A program made the translations under genes and the position numbers. From SW132 sp038150125 (lineage in GTDB: Bacteria; Bacteroidota; Rhodothermia; Balneolales; Balneolaceae), in NCBI RefSeq assembly GCF_038150125.1, contig NZ_JBBVMF010000024.1, positions 8,668 to 72,667 of the forward strand: a stretch of DNA of 64,000 nucleotides, written 5' to 3'. The notes under the pieces are model-generated. The model was not told the DNA's origin. It searched no databases and saw only the letters and a list, made by a program, of their open reading frames with translations. Below, piece after piece: positions 17,459-26,180 of this stretch (positions within the stretch are counted from its first letter, which is position 1; the number at the start of each line of letters is the position of its first letter).

Positions 17459-18907
17459 TTAAACAATCGAGAGATTGTCTTTTACCCGTATGACCCCGCT
17501 TGTGTATAATGCGGCATCATAGGCAGCTCGCCAGGCTCTCATATTACTTACAACACCGTTCAATACGGCTTCCCCATCGTGCACTTCAACATCTACATCA
17601 TTCACATCTACATTCACATTCCGGTCAATGCTGTCAATAATGTTTTGTGCAACTGCCTGATCAGTAATGTCTTCCGGTGATGCAACAGCAAGTTTGCTAA
17701 TCACATCCACTACCCCCAGGTGATTCCATGCAATTTCCTCAGCAATATGTTTCTTCCATAGCGAGTCTACAGTACCTTCAAGGCTAACGACCCCATTTTC
17801 AACGGAAACGTTAATTTCCGACTCATCCACGTCCGGATCCCAAGAAAGTGAGTTTTCAACATTAGAAGTAATATCGAGGTCAGAAGGTACCGTTGCTTCC
17901 GCTGTTTTATGGCGAATGGAGAGGCTGTTAACCACATCCATAACTCCCGGTACGTTCCATGCATTGTCACTTGCGGCATTTTTTGCCCGCCGGGAAGGTA
18001 CTTCCCCTGTCAAGGTTACCACTCCATCGTTAACCGCAACGCTTATATCATAACTGGAGACTCGGCTATCGGAAATTAATTCATTTTCAACATCTTCCCT
18101 GATAAGAGCATCTGTTCTTGTCTCTGTTTCCGATTCAGGAATAGTGGAGGTTGTAGCTCCTGTTTCGGGTTCTAATTCCTCTGTAGCCGTTTCAATTGAC
18201 AGATTGTCTTCAATACTCTTTATACCACTGGTATAAAAAGCTGCATCATACGCAAAACGCCATGCGTCAACATCAAATACACTGCCGGTTAGTGTCGCAA
18301 CTCCGTTAGTTACTTCAACGTCAATATTACCGATATCCACATTTCTGTTCCGATCTATGCTTTCAACAATATTTCGGGCGGCGGCTTCATCGGAAATGTC
18401 TTCTGTTGGAGTGACCGCCAGCTTGTTTTTCACATCAACGACTCCCGTCTGGCTCCAGGACTTATCTTCAGCCATCTGTTTTTTCCAAAGAGAATCTACC
18501 GTTCCCTCTAGTGTAACGCTCCCCTTGTCAACTGTTACGTTGACGTCTGCTGCATCCACATCCGGATCCCACGACAGAGAACTTTCAATATTTGCAGCGA
18601 TATCCACATCCGATGGCACTATTTCTTCTACAGGCTCATAGCGAACGGATAGATTATTAATCACATGAACGACTCCCGGTACTGTCCAGGCATTACCACT
18701 TGCAGCGTTTTTTGCGCGATATGAAGTTACATCTCCTGTCAATGTTACAACTCCATCATCCACAATCACGTTAACATCGTAGTTGGAAACCCTGGTATCT
18801 GCTCTTAGCTGGTTTTCTATATCTTCCCTGATCAGAGCATCTGCCCGAGTTGATCTTCTTGTTTCGATTTCTGCTGTTGCTGTTGGATTAATTCTTGATG
18901 TTGGCAT
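17459..18907 (-). CDS. Protein with six BON domains in two triplets
   Basis: The 482-residue protein is built almost entirely of BON domains, each of about 65-70 residues with the GVVTLTG or GVVSLEG signature. The order is A-B-C, a Thr/Glu-rich linker near residues 240-265, then A'-B'-C'. Each unit matches its partner better than its neighbours: A/A' share DALIRED.EN.L and RAKNAAS.NAW, B/B' share SLSWDPDVD and TVDSLWKK, C/C' share IDRN.NVD and YDAA.YTSG. This indicates duplication of a three-domain block. BON proteins (OsmY, Kbp) bind membranes or other ligands and are often osmotic or envelope stress proteins. There is no signal peptide, so this one looks cytoplasmic. Confidence 0.9.
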   Translation of the reverse strand: MPTSRINPTATAEIETRRSTRADALIREDIENQLRADTRVSNYDVNVIVDDGVVTLTGDVTSYRAKNAASGNAWTVPGVVHVINNLSVRYEPVEEIVPSDVDIAANIESSLSWDPDVDAADVNVTVDKGSVTLEGTVDSLWKKQMAEDKSWSQTGVVDVKNKLAVTPTEDISDEAAARNIVESIDRNRNVDIGNIDVEVTNGVATLTGSVFDVDAWRFAYDAAFYTSGIKSIEDNLSIETATEELEPETGATTSTIPESETETRTDALIREDVENELISDSRVSSYDISVAVNDGVVTLTGEVPSRRAKNAASDNAWNVPGVMDVVNSLSIRHKTAEATVPSDLDITSNVENSLSWDPDVDESEINVSVENGVVSLEGTVDSLWKKHIAEEIAWNHLGVVDVISKLAVASPEDITDQAVAQNIIDSIDRNVNVDVNDVDVEVHDGEAVLNGVVSNMRAWRAAYDAALYTSGVIRVKDNLSIV

Positions 18908-19534
18908 AAGTTCCTCTTTTGAATTGTTATTCTATTCTCCTTTTCTTGATTGGATATTGAAGAAAATTCTGTGCTGAATTATTCTTATCTCTATCCTCTC
19001 TCACTAAAAAAATAAATCTCAACAGAAGATCGTTCAGAGTTCATAGCTGAAAAAGTTAAAAAATCAGCTCTCTTCCTGTTTGGTGCTATATAGCTACCAA
19101 ATATTATTGAGATTATTTGATTCGATTTGTCTAATTGCTCATCCATTTTGAGCAATCTATATTAATGTTCAAGGGATCTGGAAAAACTAAGTTAGCCAAC
19201 CTGAATTTTTCACCAAGGAATTTTTTCTTCGGAAAGCAAAGTAACATGGCCGCAAAAACGTCCGGCGGCTGACGGACCTTGAGCAGGCCATTTCAGCTTT
19301 CGCCAACGGCATGCCTTCGAAACAAAGCCTTCTTTAAGTCGCCAAACTTTGCCCGGATCAATGCAGATAAGCCTCATCTGCTTTTTTGAACAGATTGAAG
19401 GGTGTCAGGAAATCGATTAATCCCAACGCTCTGTTTACAGACTTTCATAAATAGCTGCAGTTGTCTGATTTCTTAGCTCTTACAAAAAGCTTCCGGCAAC
19501 ATTGCGCTATTAATTGAATACGATATCCTCTAAA
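18908..19534. other. 627-base intergenic region with a possible repeat relic
   Basis: The first half, next to the BON gene start, is AT-rich and would hold its promoter; I see no clear boxes. From about 19190 to 19500 the composition changes to GC-richer sequence with short stop-broken frames in all readings. It includes a stretch (AAAGCAAAGTAACATGG, then GGCATGCCTTCGAAACAAAGCC) of the type seen in dispersed repeats of this group. I find no intact transposase or terminal inverted repeats. Confidence 0.35.
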
Positions 19535-20527
19535 TCAAGTAAGCTCTCTACCAACTTTTAACAGCAACTCTTTGGTGGCAATGATGCCTTCAGTTTCGCT
19601 TAACCCCGACCCTTCATATTCAATCCCAACATGGCCGGTGTATCCGGCATCCTTTACAATTTGAAGTAATCGAGTATAGTCGAGATTAGATTCGCGTCCG
19701 CTATCATCGAAAGCGTGTGTTTTGGCACTCACTCCTTTCGCATACGGCATCAGTTCTTCAACACCTTTATAATTGTCATATGTTTCACCGTTACCTATTG
19801 TAAAATTACCGAAATCGGGAAGCGTACCACAGTTAGACATATCCACCATTTCAATAGTATTTGCGAGCCATTCGCCATTGCTGGAAAGCCCACCATGGTT
19901 TTCAACTACCACATTGATCTCCTCTCCTGCTGCATACTCACTCAGATTTCGAAGTCCATCAGCACTGCGCTGCATCTGTTCTTCATAGCTTCCTGAACTC
20001 GCGGCGTTTACACGAATGGTGTGACATCCCAAAAACTTGGCCATATGTACCCATTTATAGTGGTTTTCAACAGCCTGCTGTCTGGCACTTTCATCAGGAT
20101 CACCAAGATTTCCCTCTGCATCCACCATAATCAGCACGCTTTCAACACCTTCATTATCTGCCACGTTTTTGAGTTCATTCAGATAGGATTCATTTTCGGC
20201 TTTATCAAAATAGAAGGTGTTCACATATTCTACCGCACCTATATCAAATTGCTGACGGGCCATTTTTGCAAAATTAAGCGGATCTGCATCACCACGAAGA
20301 ACATCTTCCGGGTTGTTTTGTAAAGCATTGCCAAAAAACTCCCAGCCCTGCTCCAGCGCATCTCCAAAAAATGTTCTGTGAAGTGACCACTGGGCAAGTG
20401 AGATATCAAAGAAAAGTTCATTTGATTGGCTTGATGCACAACCGGTAAATCCTAATGGAGCTGAAAAAAGGGCTGCACCGCCCAGTGCGGAATATCCCAT
20501 TCGAGAAAGAAATGTTTTACGGTTCAT
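19535..20527 (-). CDS. Sugar phosphate isomerase/epimerase-like TIM-barrel lipoprotein
   Basis: The 330-residue protein has a signal region with NRKTFLSRM (a Tat-like start with Arg-Lys), an Ala/Gly-rich core and GFTGC giving a likely lipidated Cys30. The rest fits the AP-endonuclease-2 / xylose-isomerase-like TIM barrel. Late-barrel metal ligands appear at VVVENHGG, GTLPDFGN, VSAKTHAFD and GHVGIEYEG, supplying Glu, Asp, His and Glu. Exported members are frequent in Bacteroidota and Planctomycetes, and their sugar substrates are mostly unknown. It is divergent from paaA, and the shared 188-base gap holds a palindrome nearer to paaA. Confidence 0.85.
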   Translation of the reverse strand: MNRKTFLSRMGYSALGGAALFSAPLGFTGCASSQSNELFFDISLAQWSLHRTFFGDALEQGWEFFGNALQNNPEDVLRGDADPLNFAKMARQQFDIGAVEYVNTFYFDKAENESYLNELKNVADNEGVESVLIMVDAEGNLGDPDESARQQAVENHYKWVHMAKFLGCHTIRVNAASSGSYEEQMQRSADGLRNLSEYAAGEEINVVVENHGGLSSNGEWLANTIEMVDMSNCGTLPDFGNFTIGNGETYDNYKGVEELMPYAKGVSAKTHAFDDSGRESNLDYTRLLQIVKDAGYTGHVGIEYEGSGLSETEGIIATKELLLKVGRELT

Positions 20528-20676
20528 AATGTTGTGTCTTTAAAGGGTTGATAAGGATTACATTAAAATAAGAGAATAATTGTAAAGGGAAACAGAAGGC
20601 TGATGTCTTCATGATCACCACCTGAAATCGTAACATTTTTTCCGAACTGAAATCGTTATATTCAAGTTATATTAAA

Positions 20677-20688
20677 CAGTGTACACTG
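20677..20688. promoter_or_regulatory. Perfect 12-bp palindrome upstream of paaA
   Basis: CAGTGTACACTG reads the same on both strands and ends 27 bases before the paaA start codon. Two copies of GAAATCGT lie just upstream (near 20622 and 20650). Position and symmetry suggest an operator for a dimeric repressor such as a TetR-type PaaR, but no regulator gene is in the window. Confidence 0.4.
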
Positions 20689-20715
20689 ACGTTATTTAAA
20701 TAAAAAAGCGCTTTT

Positions 20716-21660
20716 ATGGAAACTCAGGAAAAGCTCGATAAATTTCAGCAACGTATCGATAATGGTGAAACGATTGAACCGAAAGACTGGATGCCTGAAC
20801 GGTATCGAAAACAGCTGATCCGTATGATGAGCCAGCACGGCCATTCCGAAATTGTAGGTATGCTTCCCGAGGGCAACTGGATTACACGGGCCCCTTCCCT
20901 AAAAAGAAAAATGGTTCTTTTAGCAAAAGTACAGGATGAAGCTGGTCATGGGCTCTACCTTTACAGTGGAACGGAAACACTTGGAGTTAAGCGGCAGGAG
21001 TTAATTGAAGATTACATCTACGGAAATGCAAAATATTCAAGCATTTTCAATTACCCTACCCTTACCTATGCTGATATTTGTGTGATCGGGTGGCTGGTGG
21101 ACGGCGCCGCAATTATCAATCAAACCATGCTGGCTAAAAGTTCTTACGGACCTTATGCCCGGGCAAACCTGAGGATTTGTAAAGAAGAAAGTTTTCACAA
21201 GAAACAAGGGTACGAAATGCTGGCGAAAATGGCGGACGGTTCAGCAGAACAAAGGAAAATGGCCCAGGACGCTGTCAACCGATGGTGGTGGCCTACGCTG
21301 ATGATGTTCGGCCCGCACGACACCGACTCCCCAAACAGTGCCGAATTGATCAAGTGGGGTGTAAAAACCAAGACAAATGATGAACTTCGCCAGAGTTTTG
21401 TAGACCGCTCAGTTATGGAAGCAGAAGCGATTGGCCTTAAACTGCCGGATCCGGATCTTACTTATAATGAAGAAACCGGTCACTGGGAGTTTGGGGAAAT
21501 TCCATGGGACGAGTTCTGGAGCGTGGTAAAAGGTGACGGCCCGATGAACCGTGAGCGCATAAAAGCCCGAAAAAAAGCCTATGAAGAAGGCGAATGGGTT
21601 CGGGAAGCCGCCATGGAATATGCCCGAAAAAAGAAGCTAAAAGACGAAAAAGCATCCTGA
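20716..21660 (+). CDS. paaA: Phenylacetyl-CoA 1,2-epoxidase catalytic subunit PaaA
   Basis: PaaA is the di-iron subunit of the multicomponent monooxygenase that epoxidises the aromatic ring of phenylacetyl-CoA, the first committed step after CoA activation. The 314-residue protein shows the ferritin-like metal ligands as two Glu-x-x-His motifs, EAGH in VQDEAGHGLYLY (about residue 76) and ESFH in CKEESFHKKQGYE (about 158), plus WWWPTLMMFGPHD, which is diagnostic for PaaA. Length is normal. It begins a paaABCD-paaG run in the usual order. The reductase PaaE is not encoded in the run and may lie elsewhere. Confidence 0.96.
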   Translation: METQEKLDKFQQRIDNGETIEPKDWMPERYRKQLIRMMSQHGHSEIVGMLPEGNWITRAPSLKRKMVLLAKVQDEAGHGLYLYSGTETLGVKRQELIEDYIYGNAKYSSIFNYPTLTYADICVIGWLVDGAAIINQTMLAKSSYGPYARANLRICKEESFHKKQGYEMLAKMADGSAEQRKMAQDAVNRWWWPTLMMFGPHDTDSPNSAELIKWGVKTKTNDELRQSFVDRSVMEAEAIGLKLPDPDLTYNEETGHWEFGEIPWDEFWSVVKGDGPMNRERIKARKKAYEEGEWVREAAMEYARKKKLKDEKAS

Positions 21661-21726
21661 TTGGCTGATTTTTCAAAGAGAATTTCATATTAAAATAGCT
21701 GACTATACTGAATTCAGAAAGAATTT

Positions 21727-22029
21727 ATGAGTAATAAACAATCCAATACAGAGTGGCCGCTTTGGGAAGTTTTTTATCAACCTAAAGATGGAAAACCGTT
21801 TGAACATGCTGGTAATGTGCATGCTCCCGATGCAGAAATGGCCCTGCAAAATGCTCGTGATACATACGCGAGACGGAATGAAGGAATCAGCATCTGGGTC
21901 GTTCCATCAGATCAGATCACGGCATCAACTCCCGAAGACCAGGGACCTTTTTTTGATCCGGCAAACGACAAGCCCTATCGACATCCACAATTTTACAGCG
22001 TACCAAGAGTCGTAAAAAAGAGAAAATAA
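21727..22029 (+). CDS. paaB: Phenylacetyl-CoA epoxidase subunit PaaB
   Basis: PaaB is a small structural subunit that bridges PaaAC heterodimers in the epoxidase. The 100-residue protein starts with WPLWEVFYQPKDGKPFEHAGNVHAPD and carries ALQNARDTYARRNEGISIWVVPS, both typical of PaaB. It follows paaA after 66 bases. The gap to paaC contains a strong hairpin repeat (22047-22075). Confidence 0.95.
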   Translation: MSNKQSNTEWPLWEVFYQPKDGKPFEHAGNVHAPDAEMALQNARDTYARRNEGISIWVVPSDQITASTPEDQGPFFDPANDKPYRHPQFYSVPRVVKKRK

Positions 22030-22046
22030 TCCTGGATTTGAGCCCT

Positions 22047-22105
22047 GAGTCTTGAGATATGAGATCTCAAGACTCAATACTCACGACTCAAGACTCAAGA
22101 CTACA
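22047..22105 (+). repeat. Hairpin and GACTCA repeat between paaB and paaC
   Basis: GAGTCTTGAGAT (22047-22058) pairs perfectly with ATCTCAAGACTC (22064-22075) over a 5-base loop. It is followed by a tandem series of ACTCACGACTCAAGACTCAAGACT. The unit TGAGTC/GACTCA recurs between paaC and paaD. A 12-bp intercistronic stem could stabilise upstream mRNA or attenuate transcription; it lacks a T run, so it is not a standard terminator. Confidence 0.75.
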
Positions 22106-22108
22106 CAT

Positions 22109-22897
22109 ATGAGCACATTCGATACAATACCACAAACGAAACAAGACGCACTGGTAGAAACTCTTCTCCGGCTTGCCGACGACCGCCTGATTCACGGACA
22201 CCGATTATCTGAATGGACCGGTCACGGCCCGGAGCTGGAAGAGGACCTTGCACTTGCAAATGTTGCTCTCGATATGATTGGCCACGCAGCTTCCCTTTAT
22301 AAATACGCCGCAGAGCTCGAAGAAAAAGAGGACGAAGATTATTACGCTTACTTCCGCGATGATATTGATTTTAAAAACGTAGCTCTTGTTGAACTACCGC
22401 GCGGCGATTTTGCATTTACGATTGCTCGTCAGTTTCTGTTCAGTACGTTCAGTTATTTTCTTTACAAAGATTTGATTGAGACGGTGGATAACGAGCAGTT
22501 CAATGGGATGCTTCAGAAACATTTCAAGGAGATTAAATACCACCTGCGCCACAGTCGTGAGTGGGTATTGAGGCTTGGTGACGGCACTGAAGAAAGCCAC
22601 AGGCGAATTCAGGAAGCCTTTAACGACCTCTGGATGTACACCGGCGAGCTGTTTGAAATGGATGAGTCTGATGATTTTGCTATCAAACATAACCTCTTTG
22701 TTGACGTTACCTCAATAAAACCGGATTGGAAAAAACTGGTTACAGAAACACTTGAAGAGGCAACGATCACCGTGCCGGATGAAGAGCAATATATGTTCTC
22801 GGGCTCCAGGCAGGGACGACACACTGAACATCTGGGTCCGCTGCTGGCTCAAATGCAGTTTCTGAGGCGATCTTACCCGGATGCGGAATGGAAATAA
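22109..22897 (+). CDS. paaC: Phenylacetyl-CoA epoxidase subunit PaaC
   Basis: PaaC is the structural ferritin-like partner of PaaA. Starting at ATG 22109 (MSTFDTIPQ) the protein has 262 residues, beginning with a helix rich in LVETLLRLADDRLIHGHRLSEW and the GPELEEDLALANVALDMIGHA block that marks PaaC. The distal part has WPYTGELF-like WMYTGELFE and GRQGRHTEHLGPLLAQMQFLRR. An upstream start at 22052 would translate the GACTCA repeat and is not credible. The next gene follows after 73 bases of related repeat. Confidence 0.95.
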   Translation: MSTFDTIPQTKQDALVETLLRLADDRLIHGHRLSEWTGHGPELEEDLALANVALDMIGHAASLYKYAAELEEKEDEDYYAYFRDDIDFKNVALVELPRGDFAFTIARQFLFSTFSYFLYKDLIETVDNEQFNGMLQKHFKEIKYHLRHSREWVLRLGDGTEESHRRIQEAFNDLWMYTGELFEMDESDDFAIKHNLFVDVTSIKPDWKKLVTETLEEATITVPDEEQYMFSGSRQGRHTEHLGPLLAQMQFLRRSYPDAEWK

Positions 22898-22903
22898 TAG
22901 ATT

Positions 22904-22962
22904 TGGGTCATGAGTCATGATATTTGATAAATTCATGACATACGACTCACGACTCAATTCTA
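22904..22962 (+). repeat. Second GACTCA-type intercistronic repeat (paaC-paaD)
   Basis: GGGTCATGAGTCATGAT and TTCATGACATACGACTCACGACTC form an imperfect inverted repeat. The same TGAGTC/GACTCA words occur in the paaB-paaC gap, so this appears to be a diverged copy of one element. Confidence 0.6.
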
Positions 22963-22970
22963 ATGACTCA

Positions 22971-23480
22971 ATGAAAATAACAGAACCCATATCAAAAGAC
23001 CAGATCTGGAAATTGCTTGAAGAAGTCATCGACCCGGAGATTCCTGTTTTGAATGTGGTTGAAATGGGAATTGTGAGGGATGTCATGATTGATGGGGAGT
23101 CGGTGATCATATCCATCACGCCAACTTACTCCGGCTGCCCGGCAATGAATGCCATAGAAATGGAGATTAGGAAAAAATTACAAGAGGAGGGCATCTCGGA
23201 TTTTGAGATACGCACAGATTTCAAAGAGAGCTGGACGACCGACTGGATGACAGATCACGCCCGAAAAAAACTAAAAGATTACGGTATCGCACCTCCGGAG
23301 GATACTGAAACCAATGATGACTTTTTAACCACATTGAAAGGCTCACAAAAAGTTGTACCGTGCCCTTATTGTGATTCACTCGATACAGTTCTGCAAAGCG
23401 AATTTGGATCTACGGCGTGCAAATCGCAATATTACTGCAACAATTGTAATCAGCCGTTTGAACACTTTAAATGTATTTGA
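22971..23480 (+). CDS. paaD: Phenylacetate degradation protein PaaD
   Basis: PaaD is a MIP18/SufT-like (DUF59) protein thought to help deliver Fe-S or iron to the epoxidase system. Starting at ATG 22971 it has 169 residues: a DUF59 domain (about 5-95; VIDPEIPVLNVVEMGIV and TPTYSGCPAMNAIE) and a C-terminal zinc-ribbon-like part with CPYCDS and CNNCNQPFEHFKC. Both halves are standard for PaaD. The upstream ATG at 22917 lies in the repeat. Confidence 0.94.
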   Translation: MKITEPISKDQIWKLLEEVIDPEIPVLNVVEMGIVRDVMIDGESVIISITPTYSGCPAMNAIEMEIRKKLQEEGISDFEIRTDFKESWTTDWMTDHARKKLKDYGIAPPEDTETNDDFLTTLKGSQKVVPCPYCDSLDTVLQSEFGSTACKSQYYCNNCNQPFEHFKCI

Positions 23481-23519
23481 ATAATACTACATCTATAGCC
23501 TCCTACGGATCTTAATATC

Positions 23520-24302
23520 ATGTCTCTAATACTCTCTTCCACAGAAAACAGCATACTAACTATAACCCTGAACCGCCCTGAAAAGTACAATAGCTTCACA
23601 GAACCTATGGCTCTGGATATGCAGAAAGCTTTGAAAGATGCTGAAGCCGATGAGATCAGATGTGTTATTATTAATGCAAATGGAAAAGCGTTTTGTGCCG
23701 GCCAGGATTTGCCTGAAGTTGTTGAAAGAGCCCGCGATAATGATTACACGCTCGCCGATACAGTTCGTACCACCTACAACCCTATTATAAGATCAATCCG
23801 AAATCTCAATAAACCGGTGGTTTGCGCGGTTCAGGGAATGGCTGCGGGCGCCGGAGCAAACCTGGCATTTTCCTGCGATATTGTGATAGCGTCACATGAA
23901 GTCAAATTTGTGCAGGCATTTAGTAAAATCGGCCTCATTCCGGACAGTGGCGGCACCTTTTTCCTGCCCCGCCTGATTGGACCCGCCAGGACAAATGCGA
24001 TGTACCTGCTTGATGAACCATTAAAGGCAGAAGATGCTGTAAGCGCCGGGCTTATTTATAAGTCGGTTAATCATAACAACCTTAAGGAGGAGACAAAAGC
24101 TTTATCAGAGAAACTTGCCTCTTTGCCAACTAAGGGGTTTGGACTCTATAAAAAGGCGGTTAATCAATCATTTGAAAATACGTTGAGCCAACAGCTTGAC
24201 CTCGAGGCCGAGTACCAGGCACTGGCTGGAAAAACTGACGATTACAGTGAAGGGGTCAATGCCTTTCTGGAAAAGAGACAACCAAGATTTAAAGGTAAAT
24301 AA
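23520..24302 (+). CDS. paaG: Ring-1,2-epoxyphenylacetyl-CoA isomerase PaaG
   Basis: PaaG is a crotonase-fold enzyme that isomerises the epoxide to the oxepin and later shifts a double bond in the pathway. The 260-residue protein has the oxyanion-hole segments FCAGQDLPEV (about residue 61) and GMAAGAGANLAFSCDIVIAS (about 108). FSKIGLIPDSGGTFFLPRLIG (about 139-159) follows, with the Asp typical of PaaG where hydratases have Glu. The C-terminus AFLEKRQPRFKGK is also typical. It is the last gene of this rightward run; the next gene is on the other strand. Confidence 0.9.
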   Translation: MSLILSSTENSILTITLNRPEKYNSFTEPMALDMQKALKDAEADEIRCVIINANGKAFCAGQDLPEVVERARDNDYTLADTVRTTYNPIIRSIRNLNKPVVCAVQGMAAGAGANLAFSCDIVIASHEVKFVQAFSKIGLIPDSGGTFFLPRLIGPARTNAMYLLDEPLKAEDAVSAGLIYKSVNHNNLKEETKALSEKLASLPTKGFGLYKKAVNQSFENTLSQQLDLEAEYQALAGKTDDYSEGVNAFLEKRQPRFKGK

Positions 24303-24357
24303 AAAGAGCTTCCTATAGCGGCTGCCCTGCTTTTAAATTATGGGAGTGTCAAATAAT

Positions 24358-25398
24358 TTACATTTCCCTCTCTTCTCCCGGATACCGGTTTTGATTTTGA
24401 AATTCTGCCATCCAGAAGGGATACCGTTTAGGAATGGCAGAAATCTCATCCAGCGCCTGCAGATCCTCATCTGTAAGTTCAATCTCCGCTGAGCGCAGAT
24501 TTGATTCAAGCTGATCAGTGCTTTTTGCTCCGATAAGAGTACTAGTCACTCCGGGCTTATGGCGAACCCAAGCAAGCGCTGTTTCTGCGATTGACACATC
24601 ATAGCTGTCAGCAATTTCTCTGAGCAGATCCACAATGGCGTACGCTTTTTCTTTGTCGATTGGGGGAAAGTCAAATTCGTCGCGGCGAGCATTTTCTCCG
24701 GATTCTTCTTTTTCACGGGTATATTTGCCAGTCAAAAAACCACCGGCAAGTGGGCTCCATGGTACAAATGCAAGATTCTCGGATTCCGCATACGGTATCA
24801 GAGCATCCTCAGCATCCCGGCCTGAGAGCGAATAATAATACTGCATTGCTTTAAATTGATGCCAGCCTTTTGACCGGGCAATCTCATTTGCTTTGGCCAC
24901 CATCCACGTCGGCCAGTTTGAAACCCCCAGATATCGCACATAGCCTGTATCAACAAGATCGTTGAGGCTGTGCATGATCTCCTCAATCGGCATCACGCTA
25001 TCCACACCATGCACGTATAAAAGATCAATCTGATCTACATTTAAACGGGTCAGGCTATCCTCAGCGGAGTTAAATATATGATAACGCGACAGCCCCTGAT
25101 CGTTCGGCCCCTCACCCATGGCTCCGCGGACTTTTGTGGAAATAACGAGCTCATTCAGGTTGAGATCAAGATTATCTATGCTGTTTCCGAGAATCTCCTC
25201 TGACTGACCAAACGAGTACACATTGGCCGTGTCAATAAAGTTGATGCCGGCATCCACTGCCATTTGTATAAGTTCGTCAGCTTCATCTTGCTGCTGCTGA
25301 CCGACCGATTTCCACATCCCTTCGCCGCCAAAAGACATGGTTCCAAAACTGAGTTCTGACACAAATAGTCCGGTATTTCCTAAAAGTTTGTAGTCCAT
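24358..25398 (-). CDS. Aldo/keto reductase
   Basis: An NADP(H)-dependent TIM-barrel oxidoreductase of 346 residues. The tetrad is visible: Asp in INFIDTANVYSFGQSE (about residue 56) with Tyr five residues on, Lys in VISTKVRG and His in LLYVHGVD. The family signature GVSNWPTW and the coenzyme-binding end TLIGAKSTDQLESNL are intact. It resembles the YajO/PhdYeH-like potassium-channel-beta branch; the substrate is unknown. It sits between paaG and paaH on the opposite strand, so it is probably an insertion in the locus and not part of the pathway. Confidence 0.9.
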   Translation of the reverse strand: MDYKLLGNTGLFVSELSFGTMSFGGEGMWKSVGQQQQDEADELIQMAVDAGINFIDTANVYSFGQSEEILGNSIDNLDLNLNELVISTKVRGAMGEGPNDQGLSRYHIFNSAEDSLTRLNVDQIDLLYVHGVDSVMPIEEIMHSLNDLVDTGYVRYLGVSNWPTWMVAKANEIARSKGWHQFKAMQYYYSLSGRDAEDALIPYAESENLAFVPWSPLAGGFLTGKYTREKEESGENARRDEFDFPPIDKEKAYAIVDLLREIADSYDVSIAETALAWVRHKPGVTSTLIGAKSTDQLESNLRSAEIELTDEDLQALDEISAIPKRYPFWMAEFQNQNRYPGEEREM

Positions 25399-25504
25399 TG
25401 GGAAAGATTGTTTTTAGGTTAACGTTTACAAAAAAAATATAAATAAATACTAAAAGGAGACAGTTCCGATATGAGTCATGTTTGTATTCCTTTACATCAA
25501 ACAA

Positions 25505-25915
25505 TTAAAGTGCATTCACGTAGTTTGCAAAAGGCGTTCCCCTCATGCCTCTTACAAATCGCATATCCGCGCTGATCACTTTCTCTCCATACTCAATGGC
25601 CACGGCAAGGTAACAAGCCTCGTATTGTGTGATGGGAAGCGCAACTGATAAATCAAACGCCAGTTTTCCTATCAGCGAATAAGGAATAATCTGGATCGGA
25701 ATATTGCGGATTTCTTCATAGATATTATATGCATCATCCGGTTCAATTAAGTGCTGGCGGACCTTTTTTGTAATAATGGAATCCATTTCAAATTGAAACA
25801 AATCAGGTGCATAAAGTCGGTTGTAGCTGGAAAGAATGTCAACCGCTTTTTGATAATTATTTTCTGGTAAAAACCATTTAATGGCAACACAAGCATCAAT
25901 AACCGGAATATTCAT
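25505..25915 (-). CDS. PIN-domain toxin (VapC/FitB-like ribonuclease)
   Basis: The 136-residue PIN domain starts IPVIDACVAIKWFLPE with the first acidic residue (Asp7). A central Glu lies near residue 43 (FEMDSIITKKV), and a third site in YEACYLAVAIEYGEKVISADMRFV supplies later acidic residues. These domains cleave RNA, often tRNA, when freed from the antitoxin. The start ATG overlaps the antitoxin stop by four bases (ATGA), the usual translational coupling of such pairs. Confidence 0.88.
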   Translation of the reverse strand: MNIPVIDACVAIKWFLPENNYQKAVDILSSYNRLYAPDLFQFEMDSIITKKVRQHLIEPDDAYNIYEEIRNIPIQIIPYSLIGKLAFDLSVALPITQYEACYLAVAIEYGEKVISADMRFVRGMRGTPFANYVNAL

Positions 25916-26148
25916 CGATTCCTGTCTTCAGAGAGTTCTTCGCCACTATCAGGAAAGGACTTACCGGATGCTTTATATTTTGTAAGTATATCATTGACCC
26001 TCTTCCGGGTTTCATCAATATCAGGTTTTGCATAACTATCTACAAGCTCCTTCAATTCTTCTTGAAGCGACCTGTTATTGCTCTTCGCCCTCTCTTTTAA
26101 CTGTTTTAGTGTTTCCTTGTCTATATTTCTGATAAGTACGTCTGCCAT
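25912..26148 (-). CDS. Ribbon-helix-helix antitoxin (FitA/VapB-like)
   Basis: The 78-residue protein begins ADVLIRNIDKETLKQLKERA, then NNRSLQEELKELVDSY: the beta strand and two helices of an Arc/FitA-type DNA-binding domain. The C-terminal 35 residues are polar and would wrap the toxin. Such antitoxins repress their own promoter, and a perfect 10-bp palindrome lies 33 bases upstream of the start. It is encoded directly before the PIN toxin. Confidence 0.88.
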   Translation of the reverse strand: MADVLIRNIDKETLKQLKERAKSNNRSLQEELKELVDSYAKPDIDETRKRVNDILTKYKASGKSFPDSGEELSEDRNR

Positions 26149-26180
26149 AGGTTTTCCCGTTTCATTCTATTGTTATCATT

